Of a stretch of 47,304 nucleotides of DNA, positions 43,455 through 47,304 are shown piece by piece. Made by a program: the position numbers and the translations under genes. Under the pieces are notes generated by a model. That model did not search any database, had not been told where the DNA came from, and saw nothing but the letters and a program-made list of their open reading frames with translations. Position 1 is the first letter of the stretch, and each line of letters begins with the position of its first letter. Source of the DNA: Cytophagales bacterium (GTDB taxonomy: Bacteria > Bacteroidota > Bacteroidia > Cytophagales > Cyclobacteriaceae); the NCBI GenBank assembly GCA_016124425.1, contig WGNT01000012.1, positions 1 through 47,304 on the forward strand, read 5' to 3'.

Positions 43455-46211
43455 ATGGCTATTCTCAAAACAAGGCAAGCTTTTAGCATAGCCGATAACA
43501 AAGATAAACCGCGTCCCCACTCTCTTAAACTAAAGGGGCAATTCGCGATATCCAGTCATTTACAGCAGATTGCCTTAAATCATGGCTTGTCGATAGAGCG
43601 CATGAAAGGCAACACGTATGAAGTATCGGGTTTTCCTGATCTGGATGTCATCTGTCCCAAGCATATTCATCGATCCGGTCAATTTTTTGATGCGCAAAAT
43701 TTAAGAACGTTTTTAGAGTTCCTGCACCAGCCAATCGGTGCATCATCAAGCTCGCAAGAACAGCGTATTTCAACACACCGCTTACTTCGTTTCATGCAAT
43801 CAGGATCGGTGCATATTTCTGGCTACACTGATCAGGTGAACAAAAAAAGCAAGGACAAACACGAAGATACCGAGCGTAATATGCGGTATGAAAAGGATTG
43901 GGAAACATCTGCAGAAATTGGGAACCCACAAAGTGTCATCAGCTGCGTCCCTGAGACTGAATTCAGCGGAAAAAAAGGATTTGTGTTTTCCATACCCATC
44001 TATAAGCATGAAGGAAAAAAACAGAAAGAATTAGAAAAATATTTCTGGTCTGTTGTGAACGATCTCACCCAAAACCGATATGCTGATAAACCTGAAACAA
44101 TTACCTTAACAGCAACGGAACTTTATGAATTTTGTAGGGCCGTTGGGCAACACCAAGGACAAATTAACAGCCTTATATCAGCAATAGAAAGCGAAGAAGC
44201 CTATCAGGGTCATGTCAGCTCTGTTGAAGACCGTATAGTTAAGCTCGAAGCTACGCCCACTTGCAGTAAGGCGGAATTAAGCCTGCTCATGGATGCTACA
44301 ACCGCGTTGACACCCCTGTTAAATTCCGAAGAAATGCGCCAGATATGGGCACGATACCATTTCATGGAGCGCCATCACGCGCCGTTTGCAAGGATTTCAC
44401 AGCAATTTCAGGTCATGCACGCCGTTATGCGAAAATATGCTGAAAGCGGAAAGATATCAGATGCACAGGCAGAAGCGATTACTTTAGAGTTTTATCCTTT
44501 GCTTGCGTTTGCAAAAGACGTAGCAACTATTTTGGGTGAAACTCAAATTGCAGAAAAGATAGACAAAGGCTATTCATCAGGCATTTCCCTGTCCGAGCAT
44601 TTCATGAACACGGATCATCAAGCCGTTCTTGACGATTTGCAAAGGGCTACAAAACAGGGCGGTTCATCATTAAAACGTTTTATTCGTGCAAGCTGGCACT
44701 CAACAAGAGACTTCGTCCTTGACGTCTTGCATTTCATCGCAGAACGCCCAAAGACCGCTGGCTTAGCTTTTGTTACTTTATCATATATACTTTACACGAT
44801 GAATGGCGGCGAAACGGAAACTGCGCAGGCAGTGAATAACACTATTATGACATTCGGCGAGACAGGTCTGGAAGCGGTTGCCATTAATCCCGAAACTTTG
44901 AGTGAAGAAGCAAAAGCGGCTCAAAATTGGCACTGGGATATGGGGTTATTTGGCCTCTATAAACATTATATTTACGGCGATGTCGTTACAGGCTGGTCAA
45001 ATACGATTTTAGACATGCCGCGCATGGGGATACGCAGCATATACGAAGGGCTGGGTATCCCCTCTGATACCGAACCTAAATTTTCAGAGGCTGCTGCCAA
45101 AACAACAGAATATGTGTCAGGTAAACTATTTAACATTAATATGTTTCAAAATTTATCACATGCAGGATTTTGGATAACTATGTTATCTCATGGCTATCGT
45201 CATGGTCTTAAAAAAGGCTTTAAGCATCTATTTGATTTGTTATCACCAATTACAGATCTGGCATATACTGCACTCAGACGTACAGCAGACATACTGACAT
45301 TTAAAAAAAGAACGCAACTTTCTGACAGATTGGCAGGTAAAGAGGAAAACCACAGCCTTCAAAACGGAACGCTTCATGCCCTCGGTGAAGCAGCACAGAT
45401 AAGAGAAGTGGTCATGCCACCTTCGTTGAAAAAGAAAGGGCTAAGTTTTAAATTCCAAGTATGCGCGGAGCATGCAGACGATATGATCGCAGCCCTAGAG
45501 CAATTTGACACTGTTCTTGCGCATATTGCCGATAAGATAGGCATTAAGGAACCGTGGTATCAAAAGTTCTTACAGGACAAGATTAAACAATCCACCGAAG
45601 CATTGCAGCGCTTTAAGGAAGACGGAGATATTGACGCCTTGAATAAAAGGCTGGATCGAAACCTCACTGATCTTGTCGCTGCTCAAATACGCCACACAGG
45701 GCAATCGAATATCGTTGAAATGGATGAAAAAACGCAAAATCGTCTTCATACAAAAGCAAACGCAATGTTCGGGCGTACGAAGAGGCACGACAAGACGAAT
45801 GCATCTGGAAATGTTGTCAGTTTCCTGGGACGAACATTATGGAACAGCGTTGTCGAAACAGCACGCGCGGCGCAACGATTTGGTCATCTCATACCGGCCA
45901 AGCCCATTTTGGTCGGAGCAGCAGGCGCGTTTGCAACATCCGTCGGATTAGACATGGCGGGATATGATAGCAGTGTTACAGACACCTTGTCCTTCCTTGC
46001 AGGCGGCATAACATCGGGTGTCGTTACAACGACAACGTTTTTAGCTTATAACTTCGTTGAAGATGTTCTTGGTGTTCACGTCGGTACTGGCGCAGGATTG
46101 CTAGCCGCTGGCGCTGCAGCCGGTTACGCGTATAAGAAAGCCATCAAACCTATTGTTCTTGGCGTTTCTGAACCCTTTAGAAACGAACCAGAAACACCCT
46201 CCGAACCCTAA
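43455..46211 (+). CDS. Large membrane protein of unknown function in a Fur-type operon
   Basis: A 918-residue protein I do not recognise. The first 430 residues are soluble and largely helical. A membrane segment (TAGLAFVTLSYILYTM) follows near residue 440, then about 400 mixed residues with coiled-coil-like helices, and a hydrophobic Gly/Ala-rich C-terminus with about three segments (ILVGAAGAFATSVGLDMAG; FLAGGITSGVVTTTTFLAY; GAGLLAAGAAAGYAY). No catalytic motif or signal peptide stands out. GGAGG lies 11 bases before the ATG at 43455; an ATG at 43437 is possible but has its binding site too close. It follows the Fur-linked lipoprotein and precedes the decayed integrase, so it may be island cargo. 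Confidence 0.6.
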   Translation: MAILKTRQAFSIADNKDKPRPHSLKLKGQFAISSHLQQIALNHGLSIERMKGNTYEVSGFPDLDVICPKHIHRSGQFFDAQNLRTFLEFLHQPIGASSSSQEQRISTHRLLRFMQSGSVHISGYTDQVNKKSKDKHEDTERNMRYEKDWETSAEIGNPQSVISCVPETEFSGKKGFVFSIPIYKHEGKKQKELEKYFWSVVNDLTQNRYADKPETITLTATELYEFCRAVGQHQGQINSLISAIESEEAYQGHVSSVEDRIVKLEATPTCSKAELSLLMDATTALTPLLNSEEMRQIWARYHFMERHHAPFARISQQFQVMHAVMRKYAESGKISDAQAEAITLEFYPLLAFAKDVATILGETQIAEKIDKGYSSGISLSEHFMNTDHQAVLDDLQRATKQGGSSLKRFIRASWHSTRDFVLDVLHFIAERPKTAGLAFVTLSYILYTMNGGETETAQAVNNTIMTFGETGLEAVAINPETLSEEAKAAQNWHWDMGLFGLYKHYIYGDVVTGWSNTILDMPRMGIRSIYEGLGIPSDTEPKFSEAAAKTTEYVSGKLFNINMFQNLSHAGFWITMLSHGYRHGLKKGFKHLFDLLSPITDLAYTALRRTADILTFKKRTQLSDRLAGKEENHSLQNGTLHALGEAAQIREVVMPPSLKKKGLSFKFQVCAEHADDMIAALEQFDTVLAHIADKIGIKEPWYQKFLQDKIKQSTEALQRFKEDGDIDALNKRLDRNLTDLVAAQIRHTGQSNIVEMDEKTQNRLHTKANAMFGRTKRHDKTNASGNVVSFLGRTLWNSVVETARAAQRFGHLIPAKPILVGAAGAFATSVGLDMAGYDSSVTDTLSFLAGGITSGVVTTTTFLAYNFVEDVLGVHVGTGAGLLAAGAAAGYAYKKAIKPIVLGVSEPFRNEPETPSEP

Positions 46212-46315
46212 TACCTCTTACCCATCGATTTACGCCGCGACTTGAAAACGGTTAATATTCAAAACAATCAAGCATTAGAAAAGCACAGGCTATTTCATCC
46301 AGCCAATCGGGTTCA

Positions 46316-47072
46316 TCATTCTTTGTCATTACTATCCCCTTCATAACTGGCCTTCACCTCATCCAGGTAATCGGCGTACCACTGCATCATTTCTTTGCGT
46401 ACCTCCATGTATTCTGAATGGTGATAAGCCGCTCTTACACGATTTTCTTCGACGTGCGCTAGTTGTCGCTCAATTGCATCGCGGTTAAAGCCTTTTTCAT
46501 TGAGGATCGTGGATGCTGTAGCCCTAAAGCCGGATGGAACAACGTGCTTTTTATTCTTCTTATCGTATCCCATGATCCGCAAAACCTTCGTCAAGGTTAC
46601 ATCGGATATAGGCGTTTGCGGATTTTTCCAGCCGGGGAATACGAGTTCACCTTTTCCGCTAATCGTACGCAGCTCTTGAATTATTTCCAGGGCTTGCCGG
46701 GATAAAGGAATCGCATGTCCATATTTGCTTTTCCAGCCATTCATCGGCAACCATCTCAAATGTAGTGCCAGATTGCCCCATATTTTCTAAACGGCGAGTT
46801 TCTTTAGTTTTGTTAGGGTTTATGCCCTCTCTTAGCTGTGCCTTAACCTCATCCCTGATTCTCCTGGCATCTGACGCGCCTATGTCTGGGTAAGGGCCAA
46901 TCGTAAAGGTATTGTGTTTTCCGGCGTGCTGATAAAGCATTTGCCATACTTTTTTGCCCGTAGGCCGTATTAAAAGAAACAATCCTTCACCGTCATGCAG
47001 CTTATAAGGCTTTTCCTTAGGCTGAGCGCTCCTAAGCTTGGTATCCGCTAATCTTGTAGTCATTCTGGGCAT
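46316..47072 (-). pseudogene. P4-type tyrosine recombinase (integrase), deleted and frameshifted
   Basis: Remains of an integrase of about 400 residues. The N-terminal DUF4102/arm-binding part is intact from MPRMTTRLADTKLRSAQP to TFEMVADEWLEKQ (about 47072-46720). The sequence then jumps, in another frame, to GHAIPLSRQALEIIQELR and the C-terminal catalytic half, which still has SGFRATASTILNEKGF, the LAH motif and the probable nucleophile Tyr in HHSEYMEVRKEMMQWY. Missing are the core-binding domain and the first catalytic Arg, roughly 150 residues, with a frame change at about 46715. It must be inactive. GGGGAT precedes its ATG. It lies directly downstream of a tRNA 3' end, as P4-like integrases do. 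Confidence 0.88.
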
Positions 47073-47255
47073 TTCGATCCCCTTCCTAGTATTTTTAAGG
47101 CATAGACGTAATTTGAACCATCTATGCCTTATACTATACCTTAAAAAAGAAGGGAAGCATGACGCTCCACAGACCTCCATAACAAGACAAAAGGTATATT
47201 TGTCTTTGTTTTTCAGTGCCTTATGGTTCCAAGGAAGGGCGTGTAAAAAATAAAT

Positions 47256-47304
47256 TGGTTGCGGGAGTAGGATTTGAACCTACGACCTTCAGGTTATGAG
47301 CCAC
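47256..47304 (-). tRNA. tRNA-fMet (CAU) 3' portion, cut by window end
   Basis: Reading the minus strand: anticodon loop CTCATAA, 3' anticodon stem CCTGA, variable loop, T-arm GTAGG-TTCAAAT-CCTAC, acceptor strand TCCCGCA, discriminator A and encoded CCA. This matches initiator tRNA-Met of alphaproteobacteria. Only the inner two pairs of the anticodon stem are present: the last two bases of the window do not continue the expected pairing (TCAGG would be needed; TGG is seen). It may therefore be an att-site duplicate of the tRNA 3' end rather than the complete gene. Confidence 0.7.

Noticed and set aside
46316-47180. Two separate small intact genes in place of one integrase
   Set aside because: The two halves are complementary parts of one P4-type integrase in different frames, so one broken gene explains them better.

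Overview
The window reads as a chromosome segment of a motile, AT-rich (about 42% GC by eye) Gram-negative bacterium, most likely an alphaproteobacterium. The support is several outer-membrane beta-barrels, Tat and lipoprotein signals, flagellin paralogues of a type I associate with Rhodospirillales or Micavibrio-like lineages, and a 3' piece of an initiator tRNA of alphaproteobacterial type. The lineage call is an inference; no rRNA or core marker is present.

Layout. (1) 24-3028: a small membrane protein, a Tat-exported vanadium haloperoxidase/PAP2-type lipoprotein and a porin. (2) 3094-9840, minus strand: a tightly overlapping six-gene operon (atypical SDR, TIM-barrel sugar isomerase/epimerase, GT-like membrane protein, FAD oxidoreductase, GtrA, GT2 fused to an ArnT-like membrane domain) that probably makes or modifies a surface glycan. 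(3) 10155-14725: the most interesting block. An outer-membrane barrel with an N-terminal coiled coil converges on a minus-strand cluster encoding an Asn/Asp-rich repeat protein, two small secreted proteins and a periplasmic C39-type peptidase. In parts and order it resembles the Pseudomonas functional-amyloid (Fap) system, but the fibre candidate is unlike known FapC. (4) 15114-21227: a divergent ClpA-like ATPase with a very long N-terminus, a stand-alone NAD(P)HX dehydratase, an unrecognised HExxH protein and a small membrane protein. (5) 21299-27678: a two-partner secretion pair, TpsB plus a 1498-residue TpsA adhesin with seven repeats of about 100 residues. (6) 27696-35615: alanine racemase, a polytopic membrane protein, a nitroreductase, three orphan response regulators (one a sigma54 activator), a CBS protein with a membrane tail and a CPBP-like membrane protein. 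(7) 35802-41206: two flagellin paralogues, one carrying an inserted LamG-like domain, flank an Fe-S photolyase with a DUF2256 gene and another orphan receiver. (8) 41419-46211: a YihY/BrkB protein, then a divergent pair controlled from twin Fur boxes, ending in a 918-residue unknown membrane protein. (9) 46316-47304: an integrase wrecked by a deletion and frameshift beside the 3' part of a tRNA-fMet, which marks the edge of an old integrated element.

Taken together, much of the window builds the cell surface: glycan synthesis, an amyloid-like fibre system, a TPS adhesin, porins and a glycan-binding-type flagellin, interleaved with signalling proteins whose kinases are not here.
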